Made by a program: the position numbers and the translations under genes
Part shown: positions 1 to 6,103 of the stretch, piece after piece
Position numbering within the stretch: the stretch's first letter is position 1
Layout: every line of letters begins with the position of its first letter
The notes under the pieces: generated by a model
What the model was told of the DNA's origin: nothing
Seen by the model: only the letters and a program-made list of their open reading frames with translations
Database searches by the model: none
Assembly: GCA_945869245.1 (NCBI GenBank)
Contig: CAMBOY010000179.1
Coordinates: forward strand, 1-6,732
DNA length: 6,732 nt
Source of the DNA: Hydrogenophaga intermedia
GTDB lineage: Bacteria; Pseudomonadota; Gammaproteobacteria; Burkholderiales; Burkholderiaceae_C
Direction: 5' to 3'

Positions 1-243
1 AACCACGTCAACGTTGGCCTATTTGGTATTGCTGCGCGTAGAGATTGCCCGTTTCACCCGAACTGAATCGGCTCGTCTCTGTTGCTCTGATCCTCACCTT
101 AGGGCCGTCGGGGTTGCCCCTTTCGGCTGGTCGGTGGAGAGGTGTTACCTCCTACGCTGTCCTGTGCAGTCCGGACGTTCCTCCAGTGCTCCCTTTCGGG
201 TCCTCTTGCGAGGTTGCACCAGCGGCGGTCTGGCGCGCTTCAC
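1..243 (-). ncRNA. rnpB: RNase P RNA, catalytic subunit (bacterial type A), 3' end cut by window edge
   Basis: This is the RNA component of ribonuclease P, which removes the 5' leader of pre-tRNAs. Read on the minus strand, the sequence GAGGAACGTCCGGACTGC near 160-180 matches the universal P4/CR-I region (GAGGAAAGTCCGGGCTCC in E. coli), and ACAGAG near 79-84 and AGCAATACCAAATAGG near 19-34 match the CR-II/III-side conserved blocks. The 5' part, GAAGCGCGCCAGACCGCCG, resembles the E. coli start GAAGCTGACCAGACAGTCG, which places the 5' end at about 241-243. Small hairpins with GCAA (201-212) and GAAA (191-200) tetraloops fit the P3 arm. The short stretch between ACAGAG and the CCAAATAG block fits the reduced P13/P14 region I recall for betaproteobacterial RNAs. 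The 3' strand of P4 and the closing P1 helix are outside the window. Open reading frames here (for example 14-331 +) are antisense to the RNA and are not believed. Confidence 0.93.
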
Positions 244-249
244 CGCTCG

Positions 250-255
250 ATTATC
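250..255 (-). promoter_or_regulatory. Putative -10 box of rnpB
   Basis: On the minus strand this reads GATAAT, a 5/6 match to the sigma-70 -10 box. It ends six bases before position 243, where homology independently places the RNA 5' end, so promoter and RNA agree. No good -35 lies at the usual 16-18 base spacing. TTGTCG at 279-284 is 23 bases away, too far for a normal spacer. Confidence 0.6.
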
Positions 256-327
256 GCCCGCACACTGGTACAGGGCTGCGACAATTGCGGGTTTTTCATG
301 TTTGCTTGATCACCACAAGCCCACCCC

Positions 328-2169
328 ATGATCCGCATTGCCGAACTCAAACTGCCGCTGGCCGCTGTGCCTGCTGAGCACCGCCGCGCCGCCGACGCGC
401 CCACCGAAACCGACCACGACCGGCTGCCGCCACCCCACCCCACCGAGGCGCTGACCCGCCTGGCCGCACAGGCGCTGGGGGTGGACCCTGCGGTCATTGG
501 CAGCCTGCAGGTGTTCAAGCGCAGCTTCGACGCCCGCAAAGCCGATTTGCTGGCGGTCTACATCGCGGACGTGACGCTGGCCGACCCGGGCCAAGAGACT
601 GCGTTGCTGCAGCGCCATGCCAACAACCCGCACATCATCGCCACCCCCGAGATGCGCTGGACGCCACCGGCGCTGGCGCCCGCCGGCTGGCCCGCCAGTG
701 ATGCCGAACGCCCGGTGGTGGTGGGACTGGGGCCGTGTGGTTTGTTCGCCGCGCTGGCCTTGGCGCAAATGGGGCTCAAGCCCATCGTGCTGGAACGCGG
801 CAAGCCGGTGCGCCAACGCACCAAAGACACCTGGGGTCTGTGGCGCAAAAAGGTGCTCAACCCACAAAGCAATGTGCAGTACGGCGAAGGCGGCGCTGGC
901 CTGTTTTCGGACGGCAAGCTCTACAGCCAGATCAAGGACCCGCGCTTCATTGGCCGCAAGGTGATGCAAGAGTTTGTGGACGCCGGTGCACCACCCGAAA
1001 TCCTCTACCAAGCGCACCCGCACATCGGCACCTTCAAGCTGGTCAAGGTGGTCGAAGCCATGCGCGAAAAAATCATCGCGCTGGGCGGTGAGATCCGTTT
1101 CGAACACCAGCTCACCGGCATCACACTCACCCCCGGGCCCGATGGCCAGCAGCAGGTGCAGGCCTTGCGCGTGCGCCGCTTGGACACCGAGCAAGACATC
1201 GACCTGCCCACACGCCGGGTGGTGCTGGCGCTGGGCCACAGCGCGCGCGACAGCTTTGCCCTGCTGTGGGACGCCGGGGTGTACATGGAAGCCAAGCCGT
1301 TTTCGGTGGGCTTTCGCATCGAACACCCCCAAAGCGTGATCGACCAAGCCCGCTGGGGCCGGCACGCTGGCCACCCGCTGCTGGGCGCGGCCGACTACAA
1401 GCTGGTGCATCACGCCCAAAACGGCCGCGCGGTCTACAGCTTCTGTATGTGCCCCGGCGGCACGGTGGTGGCCGCCACCTCCGAGCCCGGCCGGGTGGTG
1501 ACCAACGGCATGAGCCAGTATTCGCGCGCCGAGCGCAACGCCAACGCCGGCATGGTGGTGGGCATCGACCCGAGCGATTTCCCGATCCGCTTTCCGCAAG
1601 ACGCGCCGCTGTGGACCGCCGCTTTTGGCGAGGCCGACGGCCCGCGCTACGCGGCGCAAGCCCAGGCGCTGATCGCACAAGGCCAGACGCACCCGCTCGC
1701 GGGTGTGGTGCTGCAGCGCCAGTTGGAGAGCCGCGCCTTCGATCTGGGCGGTGGCACCTACGAGGCGCCCGGTCAGCGCGTCGGTGACTTCTTGACCGGC
1801 CAGCCATCGACCGCGCTGGGCGAGGTAGAGCCGTCGTACAAACCGGGTGTGCACCTGACCGATCTGGCGCTCGCCCTGCCCGCCTACGCGATCGAGGCCA
1901 TGCGCGAAGCGCTGCCGGTGTTTGGCCGCAAGATCAAAGGCTACGACATGGCCGACGCCCTGCTCACCGGGGTGGAGACCCGCACCAGCGCGCCGCTGCG
2001 CATCACCCGGGGCGAGGACTTCCAAAGCCTCAACACCCAAGGCTTGTACCCGGCTGGGGAAGGTGCGGGCTACGCCGGCGGCATTCTGTCGGCGGGGGTG
2101 GACGGCATCAAGGTGGCCGAGGCGGTGGCGCGCGACACCCTGCTGCCGCCAAGCGCCACCGCAAGCTGA
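328..2169 (+). CDS. FAD-dependent oxidoreductase/dehydrogenase, COG2509 type
   Basis: This is a 613-residue flavoprotein of the uncharacterised 'FAD-dependent dehydrogenase' family (COG2509); its substrate is unknown. The N-terminal ~125 residues form the family's own small domain beginning MIRIAELKLPL. They are followed by a Rossmann dinucleotide fold: VVVGLGPCG at 130-138 (GxGxxG glycines G133, G135, G138), ending at acidic E156 in LERG, which should hold the ribose of FAD. A glycine-rich NVQYGEGGAG at 182-191, a FCMCPGG motif at 372-378 with two cysteines, and a second FAD-contact motif GEGAGYAGGI at 577-586 near the C terminus all look intact. No signal peptide or membrane segment is visible, so it is probably cytosolic. 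The start at 328 is chosen because MIRIxELKLPL is the usual family beginning, as I recall it. No Shine-Dalgarno sequence precedes it. The gene stands alone, divergent from rnpB. A 623-residue open frame on the opposite strand is a composition artefact. Confidence 0.88.
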   Translation: MIRIAELKLPLAAVPAEHRRAADAPTETDHDRLPPPHPTEALTRLAAQALGVDPAVIGSLQVFKRSFDARKADLLAVYIADVTLADPGQETALLQRHANNPHIIATPEMRWTPPALAPAGWPASDAERPVVVGLGPCGLFAALALAQMGLKPIVLERGKPVRQRTKDTWGLWRKKVLNPQSNVQYGEGGAGLFSDGKLYSQIKDPRFIGRKVMQEFVDAGAPPEILYQAHPHIGTFKLVKVVEAMREKIIALGGEIRFEHQLTGITLTPGPDGQQQVQALRVRRLDTEQDIDLPTRRVVLALGHSARDSFALLWDAGVYMEAKPFSVGFRIEHPQSVIDQARWGRHAGHPLLGAADYKLVHHAQNGRAVYSFCMCPGGTVVAATSEPGRVVTNGMSQYSRAERNANAGMVVGIDPSDFPIRFPQDAPLWTAAFGEADGPRYAAQAQALIAQGQTHPLAGVVLQRQLESRAFDLGGGTYEAPGQRVGDFLTGQPSTALGEVEPSYKPGVHLTDLALALPAYAIEAMREALPVFGRKIKGYDMADALLTGVETRTSAPLRITRGEDFQSLNTQGLYPAGEGAGYAGGILSAGVDGIKVAEAVARDTLLPPSATAS

Positions 2170-2218
2170 ACACGGGAACACAGCCTAGCCCGCGGCAGAC
2201 ACAGAAAACCAAATATTT

Positions 2219-2258
2219 TTGTCATTTATTTATCAAAAACATTAAATTTGGCAATAAT
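2219..2258 (+). promoter_or_regulatory. Two overlapping sigma-70-like promoters for the DUF945-TPR gene
   Basis: This is an AT-rich island in a GC-rich window. Candidate A is TTGTCA (2219-2224, 5/6), a 17-base spacer, then TTAAAT (2242-2247, 4/6), with an expected start near 2254. Candidate B is TTATCA (2230-2235, 4/6), a 17-base spacer, then AATAAT (2253-2258, 5/6), with an expected start near 2265. The sequence alone does not show which is used. The choice matters because only the longer leader contains the whole hairpin at 2257-2278. Confidence 0.55.
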
Positions 2259-2278
2259 TCCTCTTTTAACTGAGGAAT
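2257..2278 (+). promoter_or_regulatory. Hairpin masking the ribosome binding site
   Basis: ATTCCTC (2257-2263) and GAGGAAT (2272-2278) are a perfect 7-base inverted repeat around an 8-base loop, TTTTAACT. The right arm contains the whole Shine-Dalgarno sequence GAGGA (2272-2276) of the following gene. In RNA the stem would hide the ribosome binding site. That would be a simple translational switch, possibly sensitive to temperature or to a trans-acting factor. Its regulatory role is inferred; only the pairing is seen. Confidence 0.4.
2272..2276 (+). promoter_or_regulatory. Ribosome binding site deciding the start at 2283
   Basis: GAGGA lies six bases before ATG 2283. A further in-frame ATG at 2277 directly abuts this motif and could not be served by it, so 2283 (protein beginning MNKTLVGAG) is the likely start. 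Confidence 0.75.
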
Positions 2279-2282
2279 GCAC

Positions 2283-4265
2283 ATGAACAAAACACTGGTG
2301 GGTGCGGGGGCGGCGGCCGCCGTCGTGGTCGCGGCGTGGGCGGGCAGCGGGGTCTACATCGGCATGCAAGCCGAAGACACGCTCAAGGGGCTGACAGCAG
2401 CCCCCCAGGCGGGCGCCACCAGCGCGTGGCGGGTGCGCGAGGTGCAGCACACCCGTGGACTGTTCCAGTCCGACGGCCACCTGTCGGCCACTTATTCGCC
2501 CAGTTGCGCCGCACAGCCCGATGCGGACGACAGCTTCACGGTGCGGGTGAACTACACCCTGAGCCACCTGCCGCTGCCCACTGGCGCGGCGCGCTTTACC
2601 TGGCAGCTCGCGCCCGAGGGCGACACCGCCGACGCGTTCAAGACCTTGTTTGGCTCGACCTCTGCCTTGAGCGGCCAAGGCGCGGTGAGCGTGGGCGGTG
2701 CGGTGCGCAGCGACATGAGCCTGCCGGCCGTGGCCCTGCGCCGCTCGGGCGAGGTGCTGGACATCACGCCCTCGGCTGGCACCCTGACCATGGACGGCCA
2801 GGCCATGGCCCTGCAGTGGCAGATTGAACGCGTCGTGGTACGCGGCCAGGGACAGGCCTTTGATGTGCAGGGCATCGCCATGGACCTCGACATCGACAAC
2901 CGCAGCAAGGGCACCGGCACGGGCAGCTTCAAGGTGGCGCAGGCCAGCGCCAGCCTAGGCTCGCTGGAGGGGCTAGAGCTGAAAATGGCCGCACGCGAAC
3001 AAGGCGATCGGCTCAACTCCAGCTTCACGCCGTCGCTGCGCAAGATCGAGGGCGGCGGCCAGGTGCTGACCGATCTGCGCATGGAATGGGCGCTCAATGG
3101 CCTGCACACCGCGTCGGTGGAAACCCTGATCCGGCTGTTTGACGACAGCTGCGGCATGGAAGCGCTGACAGCTCAGGAAAGCCAAACCGCCGCCCAAGCG
3201 CTGGAAACGCTGCTGGCCAAGGGCTTCTCGTTTGGCATGCCCACCCTCACCGGCAAGGCTGCCAATGGCAGCCTCGACGGCTCGTTCATGGTCGAGCTGG
3301 CCGAGGCCACCGGTGGCAAGCCTTCATTGGCGGCGCAGCTGCGCTCCAACGGCACACTCAATATCCAAGGTGCTGTGATCCCGCCCGAGCAGCGCGAGAT
3401 GGCGGTAGCCAGCGGCTTTGCGGTGGCAGAAGGCGACCGTCTGCGCGCCAGCTTCGACTACGCCAAGGGCCTGTTCAAGGTGAACAACCGCACCATGGAC
3501 GCGACCTTTTTTGAAGGCATGCTGGCCAAGGCCGATGAAGAAATGCGCACGGCGCTGGCCACCCTCCGCGACAAGCCCATGGGGGCGGCAGCGCCCGCCG
3601 CACCTGCGGTGCCTGAACCCGCGGCTGTGGCACCGGCAGCCGACGCACCCGCTGCCCCAACGGCCGAGCCGGCTGCAACGGCCGAGCCGGCGGGCGACTG
3701 CAACGCCATCGGCGCCTGTGTGCAACAAACCCTCGCGGCCGCCTCGCAAGGCGATCTGGACGGTGTGCGCCGTGTCGCCACCCTGATCGACACCCTGCCC
3801 AAACCCGATCTGGGCAACAAAGCGGTGGCACGCAAGCTCAACGCGGGTGCGCTGGAAGCGCTCAAGGCCGACGATGTGGCGGGCGCTGTCACCCAGTTGC
3901 GCCAGGCGCGCCAGGAAAACCCGCAAGACGTGGAAATCGCCGCCAACCTGGGCTTTGCACTGGTCAAAGCCAACGACCCGAACGCCGCCCAGGCGGTGCT
4001 CAAAGAAGCGGTGCTGCTCAACCCGCGCCGTACCTCCACCTGGACACCGCTGGCCGAGGCGCTGGCGCTCAGCGGCCAGATGGACCAGGCCAAAGCCGCG
4101 CTGTGGGTGGCCTTCCAATGGTCGAGCAACCGCGACAAGTCGCTGGCCTTCTACCTGGACCGCTCCTCCAAGGAAACCCGGCCAGCCTTGGCCCAGCTCT
4201 ACGCCCACATGGCCAATGTGGCGGAGGCGGCCATTGCACAAGACGGCGCGGTGGCCAACCGCTGA
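2283..4265 (+). CDS. DUF945 (YdgA-like) membrane-anchored protein with C-terminal TPR domain
   Basis: This is a 660-residue protein. Residues ~4-26 are a hydrophobic Ala/Val/Gly helix after a lysine, either an uncleaved signal anchor or a signal peptide, so the rest should be periplasmic. Residues ~27-430 resemble the DUF945 family (E. coli YdgA, YihF). Family marks are RGLFQSDG at 58-65, long stretches of alternating beta-strand pattern, and the closing SFDYAKGLFKVNN at 390-402 (compare the YdgA 'YANGQITLNGQ' region). Residues 434-471 are a low-complexity Ala/Pro/Glu linker. From ~520 to 620, helical pairs such as AVTQLRQARQENP and AQAVLKEAVLLNP are two to three tetratricopeptide repeats, a protein-binding scaffold. 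Four cysteines (75, 290, 473, 479) could form disulfides. The molecular function of DUF945 is not established. YdgA and YihF are about 480-500 residues, so the linker and TPR part is an added module. The gene is probably monocistronic, between its own promoter region and the terminator at 4282. Confidence 0.82.
   Translation: MNKTLVGAGAAAAVVVAAWAGSGVYIGMQAEDTLKGLTAAPQAGATSAWRVREVQHTRGLFQSDGHLSATYSPSCAAQPDADDSFTVRVNYTLSHLPLPTGAARFTWQLAPEGDTADAFKTLFGSTSALSGQGAVSVGGAVRSDMSLPAVALRRSGEVLDITPSAGTLTMDGQAMALQWQIERVVVRGQGQAFDVQGIAMDLDIDNRSKGTGTGSFKVAQASASLGSLEGLELKMAAREQGDRLNSSFTPSLRKIEGGGQVLTDLRMEWALNGLHTASVETLIRLFDDSCGMEALTAQESQTAAQALETLLAKGFSFGMPTLTGKAANGSLDGSFMVELAEATGGKPSLAAQLRSNGTLNIQGAVIPPEQREMAVASGFAVAEGDRLRASFDYAKGLFKVNNRTMDATFFEGMLAKADEEMRTALATLRDKPMGAAAPAAPAVPEPAAVAPAADAPAAPTAEPAATAEPAGDCNAIGACVQQTLAAASQGDLDGVRRVATLIDTLPKPDLGNKAVARKLNAGALEALKADDVAGAVTQLRQARQENPQDVEIAANLGFALVKANDPNAAQAVLKEAVLLNPRRTSTWTPLAEALALSGQMDQAKAALWVAFQWSSNRDKSLAFYLDRSSKETRPALAQLYAHMANVAEAAIAQDGAVANR
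3658..3693 (+). repeat. Two 18-base tandem repeat units in the Ala/Pro linker
   Basis: Units 3658-3675 and 3676-3693 begin CAACGGCCGAGCCGGC and differ at one base (T 3674, G 3692). In frame they encode two TAEPA-type hexapeptides within the disordered linker of the DUF945-TPR protein. The repeat length keeps the frame, so unit gain or loss would only change linker length. Confidence 0.8.
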
Positions 4266-4281
4266 GTGCCAGCCCAGCATC

Positions 4282-4310
4282 AAAAAAGCGGCCCGTGAGG
4301 CCGCTTTTTT
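4282..4310. terminator. Bidirectional rho-independent terminator
   Basis: AAAAAAGCGGCC (4282-4293), loop CGTGA, and GGCCGCTTTTTT (4299-4310) form a perfect 12-base stem. The GC core is followed by six T residues on either strand. It starts 17 bases after the stop of the DUF945-TPR gene and lies 19 bases from the stop of htpX on the other strand, so it serves both convergent genes. Confidence 0.93.
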
Positions 4311-4328
4311 GTAGGCATTTGCAGCCGA

Positions 4329-5198
4329 TCAGAGTTGCTGCAAAGCGGCGATGCGCTCTTCCATCGGCGGGTGGGTCGAGAACAGCTTGCCCAGGCCGCC
4401 GGCGATGCCCATGGCCTGCATGGTCTTGGGCAGCTCGCCAGGCGTCAGGCCGCCCAGACGCGCCAGCGCGTTGATCATCGGCTGCTTGCGACCCATCATT
4501 TGGGCGGCACCGGCATCGGCTCGGAATTCGCGCTGGCGGCTGAACCAGGCCACGATGATGGCGGCCACAACACCAAACAGAATATCGAGCACGATGGTCG
4601 TGACCATATAGCCCACGCCCGGTCCGCTGCTTTGGTTGTCACCCTTGCGCAAAAAGCTGTCCACCGCATAGCCAATGGCCCGGCTCAGGAACACCACAAA
4701 GGTGTTCATGACACCCTGGATTAGCGTCATGGTGACCATGTCGCCGTTGGCGATGTGGGCCACTTCATGGCCAATCACCGCCTCCACCTCTTCCTTGGTC
4801 ATGCTGTGCAGCAAGCCGGTGGAAATACCCACCAACGCCGAGTTTTTGAACGCGCCGGTGGCAAAGGCGTTGGGCGCGCCTTCGTAAATGCCCACCTCGG
4901 GCATGGCAATACCGGCCTTGTCGGCAAACTGCTGCACCGTTTGCACGATCCAAGCCTCGTCGGCGTTGCGCGGCTGGTTGATCAGTTGCAGGCCCATGCT
5001 CCACTTGGCCATGCTCTTGCTCATGAGCAGCGAAATGGTGGCGCCACCAAAACCCATGACCAGCGAGAAGCCCGCCAACGCGGTCATGTTCAGACCGTTG
5101 GCCGTGAGGAAACGGTCCACCCCGAGCAGGCGGGTGGTGACCAGCAGCACCGCCATCACGGCAAAGTTGGTCAGGACAAACAAGAGGATGCGTTTCAT
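4329..5198 (-). CDS. htpX: HtpX, heat-shock membrane zinc metalloprotease (M48)
   Basis: HtpX is an inner-membrane protease that degrades misfolded or surplus membrane proteins, working alongside FtsH in quality control. The product is 289 residues, close to the 293 of E. coli HtpX. The zinc motif HEVAH is at 144-148 (H144 and H148 ligands, E145 catalytic), and the third ligand is E224 within REFRAD (223-228). Four hydrophobic segments are visible at about 4-22, 34-58, 158-178 and 196-219, giving the usual topology with the active site on the cytoplasmic side. The C-terminal STHPP at 274-278 is the familiar M48B ending. ATG 5198 is chosen because MKRILLFVLTN is the typical HtpX beginning and GGAG (5204-5207) lies five bases upstream. 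The gene is downstream of and codirectional with the DUF3025 gene, but 131 bases separate them and a sigma-32-like promoter lies in that gap. It ends at a bidirectional terminator. Confidence 0.96.
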   Translation of the reverse strand: MKRILLFVLTNFAVMAVLLVTTRLLGVDRFLTANGLNMTALAGFSLVMGFGGATISLLMSKSMAKWSMGLQLINQPRNADEAWIVQTVQQFADKAGIAMPEVGIYEGAPNAFATGAFKNSALVGISTGLLHSMTKEEVEAVIGHEVAHIANGDMVTMTLIQGVMNTFVVFLSRAIGYAVDSFLRKGDNQSSGPGVGYMVTTIVLDILFGVVAAIIVAWFSRQREFRADAGAAQMMGRKQPMINALARLGGLTPGELPKTMQAMGIAGGLGKLFSTHPPMEERIAALQQL

Positions 5199-5203
5199 GG
5201 GTG

Positions 5204-5207
5204 CTCC
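5204..5207 (-). promoter_or_regulatory. Ribosome binding site of htpX
   Basis: GGAG on the minus strand, five bases before the ATG at 5198, supports that start. Confidence 0.75.
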
Positions 5208-5305
5208 GTGTCAGAAAAACGGTTGCGTCACATTACACCGGAAATGGACCTGGCTTGCAGGCCGAGGTTCCAGCGAGTGGACAAATACCGCGATGTTACG
5301 GGAGC

Positions 5306-5334
5306 AAATGAGGCCAACGGTTCGGAAATTCAAG
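5306..5334 (-). promoter_or_regulatory. Putative sigma-32 (RpoH) heat-shock promoter of htpX
   Basis: Read on the minus strand, CTTGAA (5329-5334) is followed after 15 bases by CCTCATTT (5306-5313). The sigma-32 consensus is CTTGAA, about 13-15 bases, then CCCCATNT, so the match is 6/6 and 7/8. The expected start near 5299 gives a leader of about 100 bases. htpX belongs to the sigma-32 regulon in E. coli, so motif and gene identity agree. The TGA inside CTTGAA is the stop codon (5330-5332) of the upstream DUF3025 gene. Confidence 0.7.
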
Positions 5335-6103
5335 AGCCCGACACCGGCACGGCCACCCGACGCGGCCGAAACACCCCAGCGTCGGCGTAAAAGTCGGGGT
5401 CGGTGTTGGCCGGCCACCAGCCTGGCACCCCCAGCACCGGCAGCGGCACAAAGGGTTTGCCGGCCAGCCGCTCGGTCTGAAGCTCGTGGACCAGCCAAGC
5501 GTCCCAGGCGCTCAGGTCCTCGCCCAGCGCGGGCGGTACCGCCACATCCACCACATGCGCGGTGATGGATTTGTAAGGGTTAACCAACTTTTCCAGCAAG
5601 GCGTGGCCAAACAGCACCAAGCGCGCTTGTGCCCACAAGGGTCGCAGGTCTCCAAACAAGAGTGACCACTCACGCTCGCGCAGCGCACGCCACAGAGCAT
5701 CGGGCGCTTGCAGCAGGGCGGCGTTTTCGTCGAGCACAGTGATGGCGTCGCGCACCTTGCCGCGCACCTGACCCACCCCGGCGTGAGCGATTTCGGCCGC
5801 CTGCAGGGCGTTGAGCCGGCGCTTGGACAAGGGAAAGCGCGCCCACACCAGCGCATTAAAAAAATCGTGCAGCCCTTCGCGGATGGGCACGCAGCGGTGC
5901 TCAAAAATAAAGGCCTCGTAGGCTTGGTCGCCCAGCAATTCGGACTGGGGCACAAAACGCGGATCGGTGGCGCCCAAACAGTCGGTGAGCGCCTGCGGCA
6001 GCGACAAACCACGCTCGCAGGCCCGACGCACCGGCAATCCAGTGGCAGAAAAAGGAGCGTTCCACGGCTGGCTCCAATCGGGGGCGGGCCAGTCCACACT
6101 CAT
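5330..6103 (-). CDS. DUF3025 family protein
   Basis: This is a 257-residue protein of the proteobacterial DUF3025 family, whose function is not known to me. Family marks are IREGLHDFFNALVW at 74-87 (H79, D80, N83 stand out as polar residues), NALQAAEIA at 98-106, RDAITVLDEN at 118-127, and FGHALLEKL at 165-173. A conserved tail has the LPVLGVPGWW and FYADAGVFRPRR pattern at 221-249. It has no signal peptide or membrane segment and is probably cytosolic. The start at 6103 is set by the ATGA overlap with the upstream NYN-LOTUS gene (its stop is 6100-6102). No Shine-Dalgarno sequence is visible ahead of it, so it is probably translated by coupling. The pairing suggests a shared role with that putative RNase, but this is inference from position only. 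The length looks complete. Confidence 0.87.
   Translation of the reverse strand: MSVDWPAPDWSQPWNAPFSATGLPVRRACERGLSLPQALTDCLGATDPRFVPQSELLGDQAYEAFIFEHRCVPIREGLHDFFNALVWARFPLSKRRLNALQAAEIAHAGVGQVRGKVRDAITVLDENAALLQAPDALWRALREREWSLLFGDLRPLWAQARLVLFGHALLEKLVNPYKSITAHVVDVAVPPALGEDLSAWDAWLVHELQTERLAGKPFVPLPVLGVPGWWPANTDPDFYADAGVFRPRRVAVPVSGS

Noticed and set aside
14..377. Two plus-strand frames of 105 and 110 residues at the left edge
   Set aside because: They lie antisense to the conserved RNase P RNA sequence, have no coding signature, and are explained by the RNA gene.
310..2181. A 623-residue open frame on the minus strand, fully opposite the flavoprotein gene
   Set aside because: Strong G/C preference at third positions removes stop codons from the opposing frame. 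The sense protein has clear family motifs, while the antisense translation is a His/Gly/Arg/Ala-rich string with no recognisable domain and no ribosome binding site.
2277..2279. ATG at 2277 as the start of the DUF945-TPR gene
   Set aside because: It abuts the Shine-Dalgarno GAGGA with no spacing, whereas ATG 2283 has a normal six-base spacing.
3324..4283. A 319-residue minus-strand frame opposite the DUF945-TPR gene
   Set aside because: Same composition effect. It would also start inside the terminator region, and its translation resembles no family.
5245..5270. Possible hairpin (CCTG/CAGG) in the htpX leader, considered as a terminator for DUF3025
   Set aside because: The stem is only four bases and no T-run follows on the minus strand.
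5281..5305. Possible CpxR box (GTAAC and GTATT halves on the minus strand) before htpX
   Set aside because: The half-sites are imperfect and six rather than five bases apart, and they lie at or downstream of the predicted start. This is too weak to call.
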